Source: Bacilli bacterium
GTDB taxonomy: Bacteria; Bacillota_I; Bacilli_A; RF39; UBA660
DNA length: 64,000 nucleotides
Direction of reading: 5' to 3'
Assembly (NCBI GenBank): GCA_017612805.1
Contig: JAGAFD010000010.1
Coordinates: forward strand, 62,001 to 126,000
Part shown: in pieces, positions 27,166-36,897 of the stretch
Position numbering within the stretch: the stretch's first letter is position 1
Layout: every line of letters starts with the position of its first letter
Program-made: the position numbers and the translations under genes
The notes under the pieces: model-generated
What the model was told of the DNA's origin: nothing
The model's input: the letters and a program-made list of their open reading frames with translations, nothing else
Databases searched by the model: none

Positions 27166-27712
27166 ACTTATATCGGTGATCAATATTAAAAAGTTTATTT
27201 CGCAAGTTCTTTTATCCATTATCTTAGTTTTAATTTCTATTATTTATATTAATAGTAGTAATACTAACAAGAATAATTATTTAAAATATTTTTTAAATAA
27301 TACTTTTAAATTTAATAAAGGTTTAAATATATATAAAAACTTAGTAGGTAATCCCATCATACTTAAAGAAGAAGGTTTAACTAGCCAAGTGATAAATGAT
27401 GCTGTTTATGAAAAAGAACCCTTTTTAGATGGATTATTATTAACGTATCAAACTGATAGCTTTGTTAAAACTTATAAAAGTGGGTTAGTAGTATTTAGTG
27501 GGATTAAAGAAAACTATGGTAATACGATTATTATTCAAGGTAATGATGGGATTGATATATGGTATGGTAATTTAGAAGATATAAGTGTTAATTTATATGA
27601 TTATGTTGAAAAAGATAAAATAATTGGTAAACCTAAAAATAATAAATTATTTATTAAAAGTGATCAAAGTGGGGAAGTAGTAGATATTAATAATTATTTA
27701 AATGAAATTTAA
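27137..27712 (+). CDS. SpoIVFA-like membrane protein with degenerate LytM (M23) domain
   Basis: About 190 residues: a TM segment (FISQVLLSIILVLISIIYIN), a linker, then an M23-like fold (SGLVVFSGIKENYGNTIIIQGNDGIDIWYGNLEDI ... VEKDKIIGK, abbreviated). The zinc ligands of active LytM peptidases are missing (for example the H of YxHL is replaced), as in SpoIVFA, which inhibits the SpoIVFB protease. The 11-base overlap with the M50 protease gene and position before rplU match B. subtilis exactly, and carry most of the weight. The start is uncertain (TTG 27113, ATG 27137 or GTG 27176), with no clear ribosome site. Confidence 0.65.
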   Translation: MIIKKNGFHKLISVINIKKFISQVLLSIILVLISIIYINSSNTNKNNYLKYFLNNTFKFNKGLNIYKNLVGNPIILKEEGLTSQVINDAVYEKEPFLDGLLLTYQTDSFVKTYKSGLVVFSGIKENYGNTIIIQGNDGIDIWYGNLEDISVNLYDYVEKDKIIGKPKNNKLFIKSDQSGEVVDINNYLNEI

Positions 27713-28427
27713 AATAAGTTATTTAATGTATCTTTTTCTAATAATAATGCTTTTATCAGGTTTATTTAAAGAAACAATAGCATTATTAATTATTATTTTT
27801 ATTCATGAATTAGGCCATATTATTGTAATAAAATTATTAAAATATCCGATTAGTTCCATAACCATCTATCCCTTCATTGGCATTATTAAAATTAACAAAA
27901 AAATAAATACTAAAATAATTCATGATGTTTTAATAAGCTTAGGTGGAATTATAAATCAACTAGGCTTTTTTATTATGCTTTATTTAATTAAAAAAAATTT
28001 ATCAATTTATTTTTATCAATTATTATTTTCTTATAATTTAAAAATGCTATTATTTAATATTATTCCTGTTTATCCTTTAGATGGCTTAAAATTAGTTAAT
28101 AGTTTATTAAATTACTTATTTAGTTATCAAAGATCTTACGTGATAAGTATTACTTTAAATATTGCTATAATTATCGTTATTTTATTAATAAAACCAAGTT
28201 ATTTTATCTATCTTTTTAGTACTTATAGTATTATCTATTTATTTAAATATTATCAGTTTAATCTTAAAGTATTTTATTTAGAACGCTTATATTTTGATTA
28301 TTATTACAAGAAAATTAAATATTTAAAAAAACCTAATAAGAATTGCATTAAAAGAGAATACAAATATTTTTATCAAAAAGGATGTCTAATTTATGACGAA
28401 TCCTACATAATTACTAAAAAAGATTGA
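27702..28427 (+). CDS. SpoIVFB-like intramembrane M50 metalloprotease
   Basis: Site-2-type protease in the membrane. Zinc motif HELGH at 35-39 in a TM helix and the third ligand in NIIPVYPLDGLKLVN (Asp about 126). Six or so TM segments fill the first 185 residues, followed by a basic tail. In Bacillus SpoIVFB cleaves pro-sigma-K; here the substrate is unknown and no SigK is seen. It pairs with the SpoIVFA-like regulator just upstream and precedes rplU, as in spore formers. Not proof of sporulation: such genes persist in non-sporulating relatives. Confidence 0.85.
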   Translation: MKFKISYLMYLFLIIMLLSGLFKETIALLIIIFIHELGHIIVIKLLKYPISSITIYPFIGIIKINKKINTKIIHDVLISLGGIINQLGFFIMLYLIKKNLSIYFYQLLFSYNLKMLLFNIIPVYPLDGLKLVNSLLNYLFSYQRSYVISITLNIAIIIVILLIKPSYFIYLFSTYSIIYLFKYYQFNLKVFYLERLYFDYYYKKIKYLKKPNKNCIKREYKYFYQKGCLIYDESYIITKKD

Positions 28428-28439
28428 CTTTTATGCTTA

Positions 28440-28550
28440 TTTTTGATAGTATTTTACTTGGTGAGTTTCACCCGAAAAAACCGCTCTAAAAAGGTTTTGA
28501 AAATCTAATTTAATTAGTACCTTAAAGGCGCGTCTTAAAAATTATTTATA
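28440..28550 (+). promoter_or_regulatory. Candidate L21 (rplU) leader
   Basis: The 129-base gap before rplU holds a perfect hairpin GGTGA-GTT-TCACC (28459-28471), a possible AAGGT...ACCTT pairing and a GGCGCG element at 28526-28531. L21 leaders that bind ribosomal protein are known in Firmicutes at this position. I did not verify the consensus, so the call rests on position and pairing. Confidence 0.4.
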
Positions 28551-28562
28551 GGAGGTATGTTA

Positions 28563-28862
28563 ATGAAAGCTATTTTTGTTACAGGTGGAAAACAATATTA
28601 TGTATCAGTTGGAGATATTTTATATGTTGAAAAATTAGATACTGAAGCTGGCAAAGATATTACATTCAATGAAGTTTTATTAGTTGATAATGCCATTGGT
28701 AATCCTTATGTTAAAGGTGCTAGCGTAGTTTGTACAGTTGAAAAACATGGCAAACAAAAGAAAATTAAAGTATTTAAATATAAACCTAAAAAGAAATATC
28801 GTAAAACTCAAGGCCATAGACAACCATATACTAAATTAGTTGTTAAAGCTATTAATAAATAA
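28563..28862 (+). CDS. rplU: 50S ribosomal protein L21
   Basis: Large-subunit protein of 99 residues. It starts [25 protein letters not shown] and ends with [20 protein letters not shown], the conserved L21 23S-binding tail. The ATG at 28563 follows AGGAGG by 7 bases, while the ATG at 28557 abuts the site and is unlikely. The stop overlaps the ATG of prp by one base. Confidence 0.96.
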   Translation: MKAIFVTGGKQYYVSVGDILYVEKLDTEAGKDITFNEVLLVDNAIGNPYVKGASVVCTVEKHGKQKKIKVFKYKPKKKYRKTQGHRQPYTKLVVKAINK

Positions 28863-29173
28863 TGACGACTGTTAATATTAAAAAAAATGGTTCTTTAATC
28901 ACTGAGATTGAAGTTAAAGGACATTCTGGTTTTGCGGTTTCTGGTAAAGATATTGTCTGTGCTGCTATTTCAGCTAGTACAATAACGACTGTTAATGCTA
29001 TTCTTTCACTTAAAAAGGATACTATCAAAACCGAAACGCATGATGGGTATTTACGTATAAATACTTTAAAAGATTGTGAAATAACTAATAAACTGTTATT
29101 AAATTTAGAGGATATGCTTAAAGACATTGAAAAAGAGTATCCTAAGTATCTAAAAATCAATATAGGAGGATAA
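28862..29173 (+). CDS. prp: Ribosomal-processing cysteine protease Prp
   Basis: Removes the N-terminal extension of L27 (established in Staphylococcus). The catalytic His and Cys are in [22 protein letters not shown]: His21 and Cys33. At 103 residues it is normal. It overlaps rplU by one base and precedes rpmA by 5, the conserved rplU-prp-rpmA order. Its presence matches the extended L27 N-terminus encoded next. Confidence 0.95.
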   Translation: MTTVNIKKNGSLITEIEVKGHSGFAVSGKDIVCAAISASTITTVNAILSLKKDTIKTETHDGYLRINTLKDCEITNKLLLNLEDMLKDIEKEYPKYLKINIGG

Positions 29174-29178
29174 TAATT

Positions 29179-29466
29179 ATGAATAAATTATTTTTAAATA
29201 TTCAATTATTTGCTCACGTTAAAGCACAAGGTTCTACTCATAATGGACGTGATAGTGCTGGTCGTAGACTAGGTGCTAAAGCTAGTGATGGACAATTTGT
29301 TACTGCTGGTAGTATTTTATATCGCCAAAGAGGTACAAAAATTTATCCAGGTACTAACGTTGGTATGGGTAAAGATCATACATTATTTGCTAAAGTTTCT
29401 GGTACTGTTAAATTTGAACGTATGGGAAGAGCAAATAAAAAAGTTAGCGTATATGAAGCAAATTAA
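29179..29466 (+). CDS. rpmA: 50S ribosomal protein L27 with Prp-cleavable leader
   Basis: 95 residues. The first 12 ([12 protein letters not shown]) form the leader seen in Firmicutes L27, and cutting after LFA yields [14 protein letters not shown], the functional N-terminus at the peptidyl transferase centre. The core [19 protein letters not shown] is typical. AGGAGG lies 8 bases before the ATG. Confidence 0.96.
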   Translation: MNKLFLNIQLFAHVKAQGSTHNGRDSAGRRLGAKASDGQFVTAGSILYRQRGTKIYPGTNVGMGKDHTLFAKVSGTVKFERMGRANKKVSVYEAN

Positions 29467-29490
29467 TATCATCATTTGATGATATTTTTA
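29464..29490 (+). terminator. Terminator after rpmA
   Basis: AATATCATC, loop ATTT, GATGATATT then T-run. Confidence 0.8.
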
Positions 29491-29537
29491 TTTTAAAAAA
29501 CAATTTACTATGCTAAAATCAAGTTGGAGGAATACTT

Positions 29538-30176
29538 ATGAAATATAACAAAGTTAAAAATGCCAAAACCATTATTAATAATGCCGAAATCTTAATTAAA
29601 GAACCACAAAAATATAAGAATAATTGGCGTAATGTATTTGGTAATAATAATCCAATTTGCTTAGAATTAGGCATGGGTAGAGGTGCCTTTATTATTGAAA
29701 TGGCTCTTACTAATCCTAATATCAATTTTATTGGCTTAGAGCTTGATTATAATCAAACAGCTTATGCTATTAATAATATTGGTAATAAAAATATTCCTAA
29801 TTTAAAATTAATATGTAGTGATGCTAAAGAAATTATTAATTATTTTGGTCGTGAAATTGATACGATTTATTTAACATTCTCTGAACCATGGCCTAAAAAA
29901 ATTGATGAAAAGAAAAGATTCACTTACTATGATTACTTAAAACTTTATGATCGTATCTTTAAAAAAGATAAACATATTATTCTAAAAACAGATAATAAGA
30001 TTTTATTTCAAGCAAGTTTAGAATATTTAAGTAATTATTGGTATGTATTTAAAAAAGTAAGTATGGACTTACATAATGATGAACGTAATATAAAAAATGT
30101 AATGACGGATTTTGAAAAACAATATTTTAAAGAACATCGTCCAATTTATTATGTTGATGCATATTTTAAAAATTAA
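29538..30176 (+). CDS. trmB: tRNA (guanine46-N7)-methyltransferase
   Basis: Forms m7G46 in the tRNA variable loop. SAM motif LELGMGRGAFIIEMA (about 42-56), acidic motif DTIYLTFSEPWPKK (about 108), where most homologues read NFSDPWPK. It starts MKYNKVKNAKTIINN and has 212 residues. Site TGGAGG precedes. It lies between rpmA and obg, where Bacillus has spo0B; no Spo0B-like gene is present. Confidence 0.92.
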   Translation: MKYNKVKNAKTIINNAEILIKEPQKYKNNWRNVFGNNNPICLELGMGRGAFIIEMALTNPNINFIGLELDYNQTAYAINNIGNKNIPNLKLICSDAKEIINYFGREIDTIYLTFSEPWPKKIDEKKRFTYYDYLKLYDRIFKKDKHIILKTDNKILFQASLEYLSNYWYVFKKVSMDLHNDERNIKNVMTDFEKQYFKEHRPIYYVDAYFKN

Positions 30177-30188
30177 TGAGGTGATACC

Positions 30189-31496
30189 ATGTTTGTAGAT
30201 GAGGTCAATTTAAAATTAATAGCTGGTAAAGGTGGCGATGGTTGCACCTCTTTTCGTCGTGAAAAATATGTTCCAATGGGTGGACCTGATGGTGGTAATG
30301 GTGGTAAAGGTGCTGACATTATCTTTAAAGTTGATAAAGGTTTAAAAACCTTAGTTGATTTAAAATTCAAAAAAATTATTAAAGCGGATAAAGGTACTAA
30401 TGGTAAAGGATCTAATCGTTTTGGATCTAATGCAGATAATTTAATTATTAAAGTTCCTGAAGGAACAACGGTATATGACAAAAATACTAATTTAATTATT
30501 TGTGATTTGGTTAATGATGGCCAAGAATTTATTATTGCTCATGGCGGTCGTGGTGGCCGTGGTAACAAAGCTTTTGTTACTGATTCTGAACCTGCTCCAA
30601 AGTTTTCTGAATATGGCGAACCTGGCGAAGAATTAGAAATTCATTGCGAATTAAAAGTAATGGCTGATGTTGGTTTAGTCGGAATGCCATCAGTTGGAAA
30701 ATCAACCTTCTTAAAGTTAGTTTCTAATGCTAATCCAAAAATTGCTGATTATCACTTTACAACGCTTTCTCCTAATTTAGGAGTCGTTAAAGTTGGTAGT
30801 GATGCTTTTACAATTGCAGATTTACCAGGATTAATTGAAGGTGCTTCAACCGGCTTAGGTTTAGGAATAAAATTCTTAAAACATGCCATGCGTACAAAAG
30901 TAATTGCTCATGTCATTGATATGGGAGCATTTGAAGGCAGAAATCCCATTGAAGATTATGAAATAATTAAAAATGAAATGGATCAATATAGCAATAAATT
31001 TAAAGATAAAAAAGCCATTGTTATCGCAACTAAGATGGATTTAGAAAATGCTGAGGCTAATTTAGAAGCATTTAAAAAAGCGTATCCAGATTTAAAGGTA
31101 TATCCAATATCGGCATTAGATGAATCTGGAGTTAAAGAAGTTGTTAATGATTTAAATGAACTTGTTAAAAGTGTTAATGAAACTAAAATTTATGATGAAA
31201 ATGAATTCATTGATCACGTAACTTATGAATATCAAAAAGAAGTTCCGTTTAAGATTGAAAAAGATCCCGAAGGTGTTTATATCGTTTCGGGAAAAGAAGT
31301 GGAAAAACTATTCCTTATGACGAAGTTTACCGAAGAAGAAGGCGTTTTACGTTTTGGTAGACGCCTAAAAGGTATGGGGGTTGATGATTGCTTAAGAAGC
31401 ATGGGTGCTAAAGCTGGTGATACGATTCAAATCATGGATTATGTTTTTGAATTTAATGATGAAGAAGACAAATCTGATTATGAAGGAGAAGTATAA
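30189..31496 (+). CDS. obg: Obg GTPase
   Basis: Ribosome-associated GTPase needed for large-subunit assembly. Glycine-rich Obg domain (about 1-158: GKGGDGCTSFRREKYVPMGG), G domain with GMPSVGKST (166-174), TTLSPNLG, DLPGLIEGAS and TKMDLENA, then a C-terminal OCT domain (about 345-425: FTEEEGVLRFGRRLKGMGVD). 435 residues, normal for Firmicutes. The stop overlaps the next start by one base. Confidence 0.97.
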   Translation: MFVDEVNLKLIAGKGGDGCTSFRREKYVPMGGPDGGNGGKGADIIFKVDKGLKTLVDLKFKKIIKADKGTNGKGSNRFGSNADNLIIKVPEGTTVYDKNTNLIICDLVNDGQEFIIAHGGRGGRGNKAFVTDSEPAPKFSEYGEPGEELEIHCELKVMADVGLVGMPSVGKSTFLKLVSNANPKIADYHFTTLSPNLGVVKVGSDAFTIADLPGLIEGASTGLGLGIKFLKHAMRTKVIAHVIDMGAFEGRNPIEDYEIIKNEMDQYSNKFKDKKAIVIATKMDLENAEANLEAFKKAYPDLKVYPISALDESGVKEVVNDLNELVKSVNETKIYDENEFIDHVTYEYQKEVPFKIEKDPEGVYIVSGKEVEKLFLMTKFTEEEGVLRFGRRLKGMGVDDCLRSMGAKAGDTIQIMDYVFEFNDEEDKSDYEGEV

Positions 31497-31969
31497 TGTA
31501 TTTAAAAGTATCATCCAAAGTTTTTTATGCTAATGCTTTATATGTAGCAAAAACTACTTCATTAACATATGAAGAACTTGAAGTATTCAAATCCTTTTTA
31601 GCACCAATTTTATATGATAAAACTGGTGGATATTTCGATATTGGCGAAACTCAAGGAAGTTATCCTTATGGTTCTAGAATTCCGGAAACCGACTTTGAAA
31701 TAAAATTATTTGATAAAAATGCTAAAAAATATCACATTGTTAAGGATAATAAAGAAATAACTTTAATGGAAGAAACGGATAATGGTAATGTTTATGTTAC
31801 ATCATCAGATCTAATAGATAAAAAGATGTTAGCGCAAATTAATTATTATTGTTATGAAGCAACTAAGGAATGCTTAGCAAAAGCCCGTCAACAATATCAA
31901 AAATACTTAGAAGAAAATCCGTTAATTAAGAAAGAAGCAACGCTTAAGTATCGCTTTGGTTGTAATTAA
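31496..31969 (+). CDS. Unknown 157-residue protein coupled to obg
   Basis: Not recognised. No TM segment. The N-terminal half is beta-rich around GGYFDIGETQGSYPYGSRIPETDFEI; the C-terminal half looks helical with ATKECLAKARQQYQKYLEENPLIKK. The ATG overlaps the obg stop (taATG) and GAAGGAGAAG is the ribosome site, so it is translationally coupled to obg. Ends at a terminator. Confidence 0.7.
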   Translation: MYLKVSSKVFYANALYVAKTTSLTYEELEVFKSFLAPILYDKTGGYFDIGETQGSYPYGSRIPETDFEIKLFDKNAKKYHIVKDNKEITLMEETDNGNVYVTSSDLIDKKMLAQINYYCYEATKECLAKARQQYQKYLEENPLIKKEATLKYRFGCN

Positions 31970-31978
31970 CTATTAAAT

Positions 31979-32000
31979 AAAGCATCTTATGATGCTTTTT
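31979..32000 (+). terminator. Terminator after the obg operon
   Basis: AAAGCATC, loop TTAT, GATGCTTTTT. Confidence 0.85.
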
Positions 32001-32051
32001 ATTGTGTAATTTATTAATATATGCTAAATTAGATATGAAGGGTGGTTTAAA

Positions 32052-33341
32052 ATGGAAAAAGAATTAAAAACTTTAAGAAATCAAATAAATAAAAAATTTG
32101 ATGAATATGAACTTTTATGTAACACATTAAGATCATTAGTGACTTTGTCTCGCTGTAATGCAATTATAGAAAAAACCAATTGTGATTGGGTAGAATTTGA
32201 AAGTGGATGTGCTAAAAATACAGCATTTAATTTATTGATACTTCAATTGGAAAAGATAAATAAATCCGAAAAGTTAAAAAATACTATTGATACTTGTATG
32301 ACAATTGGGGATTTTGAAATTAATGTAGTAAGTAAATGCAAACAAGAATTAGAAGAACTAATTCAAAGAGATCTAAATAAAAATTACTATATAAAGGATT
32401 TAGCACGAATTGAAAACATTTCAATAACTAATCAAGAAATGTATAATTCTAAAACTAGTTATGCTCCGGAAGTATATAATACGATTTTTAGCGAATTTGA
32501 TAACTGCTTTAATTTAGGTTTAAAATTTATTGTTTCAAATGCGCCATTTAATCTTCGCCTTCAAGCGTTTGAAGATATCTTATGCAAAGGAAATCGTACT
32601 ATTGCAAATTTAAGTAATTATAAATATGCTCTTTCAGGCATATATTCGGAAGAAGAAATTACTAAACGTTATAATCGTTTTATTAATGAATTTAAAGATT
32701 TCTATGCTCAAAAACGTCCAGATGGTTCTTTAAAATATTATTATAAGAAACTTTATTTATTTAGAAAATTAACTGCAAATAATTGCAACGGATTATGTGA
32801 CTTAACTGAACAAGGATTTGAATTTGAAGACTATAGTATCTTCCATGATTATTCAAATCTTGAATATATTTTCCAAAATAAAAAGGATATTGGCTGTATT
32901 CCAGCTATAAATTCTATTTATAAAAAAATGTATGAAAAAGATCCATTTGCTGCAAACTTTAATGTAACTCGATTAATTTTTGATTCTCATGAGTTTGAAC
33001 GTTTCTTTGAGATTGATATTGTTTATGATGATGAAATTCTTGAGTACATAACATCACCAGTAAGACATGAAGTTGATTGTATTTTTGTTAAAAGCGAATG
33101 TGATTTTGAAAAAGCAAAAATCGAAATCGAAAATTTTAAAAACTTGCTTAGCAAACTAATAACTTCCCATATTCAAGATGAAGCAATGCAAAATAAATAT
33201 TTAGAAACATTATTTGATAATATTGATGCTATAACTTGTAAGTGGTTAGATAGCATGGTTAACATTAATAATGTTAAAGAGGAAGCATCAATTCAAAAAT
33301 TAGAATATAAACCAGCAAACCCAAATAATGATAAAAAATAA
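32052..33341 (+). CDS. Unknown 429-residue cytoplasmic protein
   Basis: Not recognised. Starts with a coiled-coil-like segment (MEKELKTLRNQINKKFDEYE), then alpha-rich sequence with ten or more scattered Cys (CNTL, SRCNAI, SGCAKN, KCKQEL, DNCF and others). No TM or signal. It has its own ribosome site (GAAGGGTGG) and terminator and precedes the Tad-type genes; a functional link to them is only suggested by position. Confidence 0.65.
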   Translation: MEKELKTLRNQINKKFDEYELLCNTLRSLVTLSRCNAIIEKTNCDWVEFESGCAKNTAFNLLILQLEKINKSEKLKNTIDTCMTIGDFEINVVSKCKQELEELIQRDLNKNYYIKDLARIENISITNQEMYNSKTSYAPEVYNTIFSEFDNCFNLGLKFIVSNAPFNLRLQAFEDILCKGNRTIANLSNYKYALSGIYSEEEITKRYNRFINEFKDFYAQKRPDGSLKYYYKKLYLFRKLTANNCNGLCDLTEQGFEFEDYSIFHDYSNLEYIFQNKKDIGCIPAINSIYKKMYEKDPFAANFNVTRLIFDSHEFERFFEIDIVYDDEILEYITSPVRHEVDCIFVKSECDFEKAKIEIENFKNLLSKLITSHIQDEAMQNKYLETLFDNIDAITCKWLDSMVNINNVKEEASIQKLEYKPANPNNDKK

Positions 33342-33364
33342 AAGATAGTTTTACTATCTTTTTT
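33342..33364 (+). terminator. Terminator before the Tad-type cluster
   Basis: AAGATAGT, TTT loop, ACTATCTT and T-run. Confidence 0.8.
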
Positions 33365-33421
33365 CTTGTTTAATAAGCCTTATTTTGATATAATAAAAAA
33401 TAGTAAAGTAGGTGTTCTTAT

Positions 33422-33772
33422 ATGGATGAAGATAAAAATAAATTCAACTTATTTAAGCTTGCTTTTTTAATTGTTGTCTTAATATTTTTTACTTTACTTA
33501 TCATTGATTGTTCAAGAATTATTTATTATCAATTTAAACTAAATAATGCTGAAATTAAGATTGAAAATAAATATGATGGACGTTATGACGAAGTAAATAT
33601 TAAAAAGGATATTGATAAAGAGTTTTTAGTTAATACGGATTTTGTTGAACGCAACGAAGATAAGTATGTTGAATATAAATATTACTATCATGTTAAATTA
33701 TTAACGCCGCCATTTAATCTAATTTTTAGTGATGGTTTTAAATTGAAAGGTGAAATTTTAATTAACAAATAA
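33422..33772 (+). CDS. TadE-like small membrane protein
   Basis: 116 residues. A short polar N-terminus, one TM helix (KLAFLIVVLIFFTLLIIDCS) and then RIIYYQFKLNNAEIKIEN. The helix-(E/D)xxR-xx-Q-LNNA pattern is what TadE-type pseudopilins show right after their helix, although the TadE leader processing site is not clear. The rest is a beta-rich ectodomain. It is the first gene of the run that encodes CpaE-, CpaF-, TadB- and TadC-like proteins, 16 bases ahead of the ATPase gene. That context is the main support; a generic membrane protein is the alternative. Confidence 0.55.
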   Translation: MDEDKNKFNLFKLAFLIVVLIFFTLLIIDCSRIIYYQFKLNNAEIKIENKYDGRYDEVNIKKDIDKEFLVNTDFVERNEDKYVEYKYYYHVKLLTPPFNLIFSDGFKLKGEILINK

Positions 33773-33788
33773 AAAGAGGGTCAAATAA

Positions 33789-34556
33789 ATGAATAAAATG
33801 GGTAAATCATTAGTAGTATCAAGCGTTAAAGGTGGAGTTGGTAAAACTGTAACTGTTTTAAACTTGGCCGGAATTTGTGAACTACTTGGTAAAAAGACCC
33901 TTATTATTGATTTTGATATCTATACTGGAAACATTGCTCTTACCCTAAATACAAAGTTTATTAGTAGTATGTATAATTTAACCCAAGATATTGCTAATAA
34001 TAATTATCAAAAGCTAGAAAATTATGTTGTTAAATATGACAACTTTATTGATATTTTACCGGCGCCTAAAGATCCTCGTGCATCATTAAAAATCAATTTA
34101 GCTTATATTGAAACTATTGTTGATTTAGCTAGAAGTAACTATGATATCGTTTTAATTGATACAACGCATATATTAAATGAATTAAATATTCGTCTTTTTG
34201 ATAAAACTGATTCATTACTTTTATTAATGGAAAATGATCCACAAGATGTACGTAATATGAAAGCATTATTGAAAGTATTAAATAATTCCAAAAATAAAAA
34301 ATACCAAATTATGTTAAACAATTCTACTAATCCATATAAAAATTATTTTTCTGCTTATGATTTAGAAACCATTATTGATCATAAAATCAAGTATCGTATT
34401 TCTAACCATTTCTTTATTAAAAATATTGATGATTTTATTATGAATGGGGAAATTGTTACATTAAATAAAAGGATGAGTAATTTATTTAATAAAGAATTTA
34501 GTCAATATACGGATGTTATTGCCAGTTTATTTTCAGATAAGGATGGTGATAAATAA
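33789..34556 (+). CDS. CpaE/TadZ-like MinD-family ATPase
   Basis: A ParA/MinD-superfamily ATPase with deviant Walker A KGGVGKT (14-20), Walker A' in TLIIDFDIYTGNIA and Walker B in YDIVLIDTTHIL. TadZ/CpaE proteins place Tad pilus machinery at a site on the membrane. The receiver-like N-terminal domain of CpaE is absent; 255 residues is an ATPase core only. The stop overlaps the cpaF-type start by one base, so the coupling is tight. Confidence 0.8.
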   Translation: MNKMGKSLVVSSVKGGVGKTVTVLNLAGICELLGKKTLIIDFDIYTGNIALTLNTKFISSMYNLTQDIANNNYQKLENYVVKYDNFIDILPAPKDPRASLKINLAYIETIVDLARSNYDIVLIDTTHILNELNIRLFDKTDSLLLLMENDPQDVRNMKALLKVLNNSKNKKYQIMLNNSTNPYKNYFSAYDLETIIDHKIKYRISNHFFIKNIDDFIMNGEIVTLNKRMSNLFNKEFSQYTDVIASLFSDKDGDK

Positions 34557-35860
34557 TGGCTAGTTTAAAAGAAACTTTTGAAATCAAAAATACTTTTGAT
34601 ACAGATATTATTGAAAATGATTATGAAATCTTTAAAGATAAAGAATTATTAGATGCGCTTCGTTCAATAATCATTGAGCGTTTAATTGATGTCCCTAATA
34701 AAAATGATAAAATTATTCAAAATATCATTGATGAAATTATTGAAAATTATAATTTAACTAATAGTGAACGTAGTTATTTAATTAATTTAATTAAAAATGA
34801 ATTATCACCATATGGACCATTAGTTAATGTTATTGATAATGATAATGTTACTGAAATAATGGTGAATTCACCAAGTGAGGTATATATTGAAGTAGATGGT
34901 CAATTATATCGCGAATATGGCATTTCATTTATAAATAATGACCATATTTTAAGAACAATCAAACGTTTAATTGAACCATTAGGTAAAACAATTGATGCTA
35001 CTAATCCAATGGTTGATTCACATTTGAAAAATGGTGCTCGCTTAAATGCCGTAATCGAACCGCTTTCGATGAATGGCCCGGTTTTAACAATCCGTAAGTT
35101 TCAAAAAGGAATGTCTTCAATTAACGATTTAATTAGAACGGGTTCTTTAACTTCAGATATGGCATTATTCTTAGAAGCTTGTGTTAAAGCCAAATTAAAT
35201 ATTATTATTTGTGGTGGTGCGGGTGCTGGTAAAACAACGCTTTTAAACATCTTAGGTGGTTTTATAAATCCAGATGAACGTATTATTACGATTGAAGATG
35301 CTTGTGAAATTAATCTTAAATTACCACATGTAGTATCACTAGAAACTAGAACGGCTAATTACCAAAAAAATAACGAAGTTACAATTAGGGATTTAGTAAT
35401 TAATAGTTTACGTATGCGCCCTGATCGTATTATTGTTGGTGAAGTTCGTGGTAAAGAAGCTTTTGATATGTTGCAAGCAATGAATACTGGTCACGAAGGA
35501 TCAATTACTACCATGCATGCTAATAGCGCTAAAGATGCAATAAATCGTTTAGAAGCTATGGTAATTATGGGTGTAGATATTCCAATTAAAGCTGTTCGCG
35601 AATATATTGATCAAGCTGTTGATATAATCGTTAATGTTGAAAGAATGAATGATGGTAAAAGAAAAATTACCGCCATTTCAGAAATTGCTGGTATAAATAA
35701 CGATGAAATTGAAATTCAAGATATTTTTACTTATGAAGTACTAGGAAAGTTTGATGATGGCTCAATTGATGGTAAATTTAAAATTAAACCGAAAACGCCA
35801 AAGGTTTTAAATAAAATTAAAAGCAAAGGAATTGATATCGATCAATTATTTTATAAATAA
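34556..35860 (+). CDS. cpaF: CpaF/TadA-type secretion ATPase
   Basis: Motor ATPase of Tad pili. It has an N-terminal helical domain, then [21 protein letters not shown], the CpaF landmark. Walker A is GGAGAGKTT (about 220-228), the Asp box [12 protein letters not shown], Walker [18 protein letters not shown], and His box [21 protein letters not shown]. 434 residues, full length. No Cys zinc motif, unlike PilB at 18656, so the two ATPases belong to different subfamilies. Confidence 0.93.
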   Translation: MASLKETFEIKNTFDTDIIENDYEIFKDKELLDALRSIIIERLIDVPNKNDKIIQNIIDEIIENYNLTNSERSYLINLIKNELSPYGPLVNVIDNDNVTEIMVNSPSEVYIEVDGQLYREYGISFINNDHILRTIKRLIEPLGKTIDATNPMVDSHLKNGARLNAVIEPLSMNGPVLTIRKFQKGMSSINDLIRTGSLTSDMALFLEACVKAKLNIIICGGAGAGKTTLLNILGGFINPDERIITIEDACEINLKLPHVVSLETRTANYQKNNEVTIRDLVINSLRMRPDRIIVGEVRGKEAFDMLQAMNTGHEGSITTMHANSAKDAINRLEAMVIMGVDIPIKAVREYIDQAVDIIVNVERMNDGKRKITAISEIAGINNDEIEIQDIFTYEVLGKFDDGSIDGKFKIKPKTPKVLNKIKSKGIDIDQLFYK

Positions 35861-35880
35861 TAAAAAGAAGGGAGAATAAT

Positions 35881-36897
35881 ATGCAAAAAATAACCTTAAT
35901 AAACTTTATTGTAATGCAAGCAATTATTATTATTTCATTTATTGCATTTATGTTTTATTTAGTACGTATTTTAATTGCGAATAAATATAATAAAAAATTC
36001 TCCCAATTTGTTTTTACCGATAATGATATTACCGATAAATCATTAGAAGCTAAACTTAGCAATTTAGTATTATATCGTATTAAAGGCACTAGCTATCTTT
36101 TTAATAAATTACATTTATTTAAAAAAACACGTTTAAAATATAATAAATATTTATTTATAAATAATTATTACTTAAACGAAAATATTGATTTTATTAGTAT
36201 GCGATATTTAATAAATGTTATGGTAATCTTTTTATCAATTATCTTTTTATTATTTAGTTTTACTTATTATAATATTATTGTATGTATATTAACTATTATT
36301 ATGTGTAACTTAATAATTGATATCATTTTAAAAAGATATTTAAATTATTATAAAAAATTATTAAATTTAGAAATCCTTAATACGATTCATATGATTAATT
36401 CGAGCTTAAATGTGGGTTTAAGTATTATGCAAGCAGTTAAAACATCTGCTTCGAAAAGCTCACCTTTATTACAAGCAGAATTAAATATCTTATATGAAGA
36501 TTTAAATAATGGGATTTCGATTGATGCATCTTTTTCAAGATTAAATGATCGTGTTAAAACGGAAGAGATTATGTATCTTTCGACGCTGCTATCGATTTTA
36601 AATAAAAGTGGTGGAACTACGCAAGAAAGTTTTAAAATCTTAGAAGATAGTTATGAAGAAAAAATAAGTAATCAAAAAAGTATTAATAATTTAATTTTTC
36701 CATATCGCTTTATTTATAATTTTTTAGGTTTTATTCCGCTAGGTATCTTCATCTATAAATCAATTATTAATCATTCTTATTTTACGAATATTTTTAATTC
36801 TAATTATAATTTAATATTAATGATTTTAATAGTTGTATTAAATACCTTATATTTTATTATGGTAAATAATTTGATGGAGGTGCATATTGATGAATAA
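35881..36897 (+). CDS. TadB-type platform protein (one T2SF domain)
   Basis: 338 residues. N-terminal TM (IVMQAIIIISFIAFMFYLV), two TM segments at about 100-155, the cytoplasmic T2SF helix bundle (NSSLNVGLSIMQAVKTSA ... LNDRVKTEEIMYLSTLLSI) and C-terminal TMs. Tad systems use two such single-domain proteins in place of the double-domain PilC. AAGGGAG precedes the ATG. Ends 8 bases inside the TadC gene. Confidence 0.8.
   Translation: MQKITLINFIVMQAIIIISFIAFMFYLVRILIANKYNKKFSQFVFTDNDITDKSLEAKLSNLVLYRIKGTSYLFNKLHLFKKTRLKYNKYLFINNYYLNENIDFISMRYLINVMVIFLSIIFLLFSFTYYNIIVCILTIIMCNLIIDIILKRYLNYYKKLLNLEILNTIHMINSSLNVGLSIMQAVKTSASKSSPLLQAELNILYEDLNNGISIDASFSRLNDRVKTEEIMYLSTLLSILNKSGGTTQESFKILEDSYEEKISNQKSINNLIFPYRFIYNFLGFIPLGIFIYKSIINHSYFTNIFNSNYNLILMILIVVLNTLYFIMVNNLMEVHIDE

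Noticed and set aside
30173-30481. - strand frame of 102 codons, Pro/Leu-rich
   Set aside because: Complement of the glycine-rich Obg domain.
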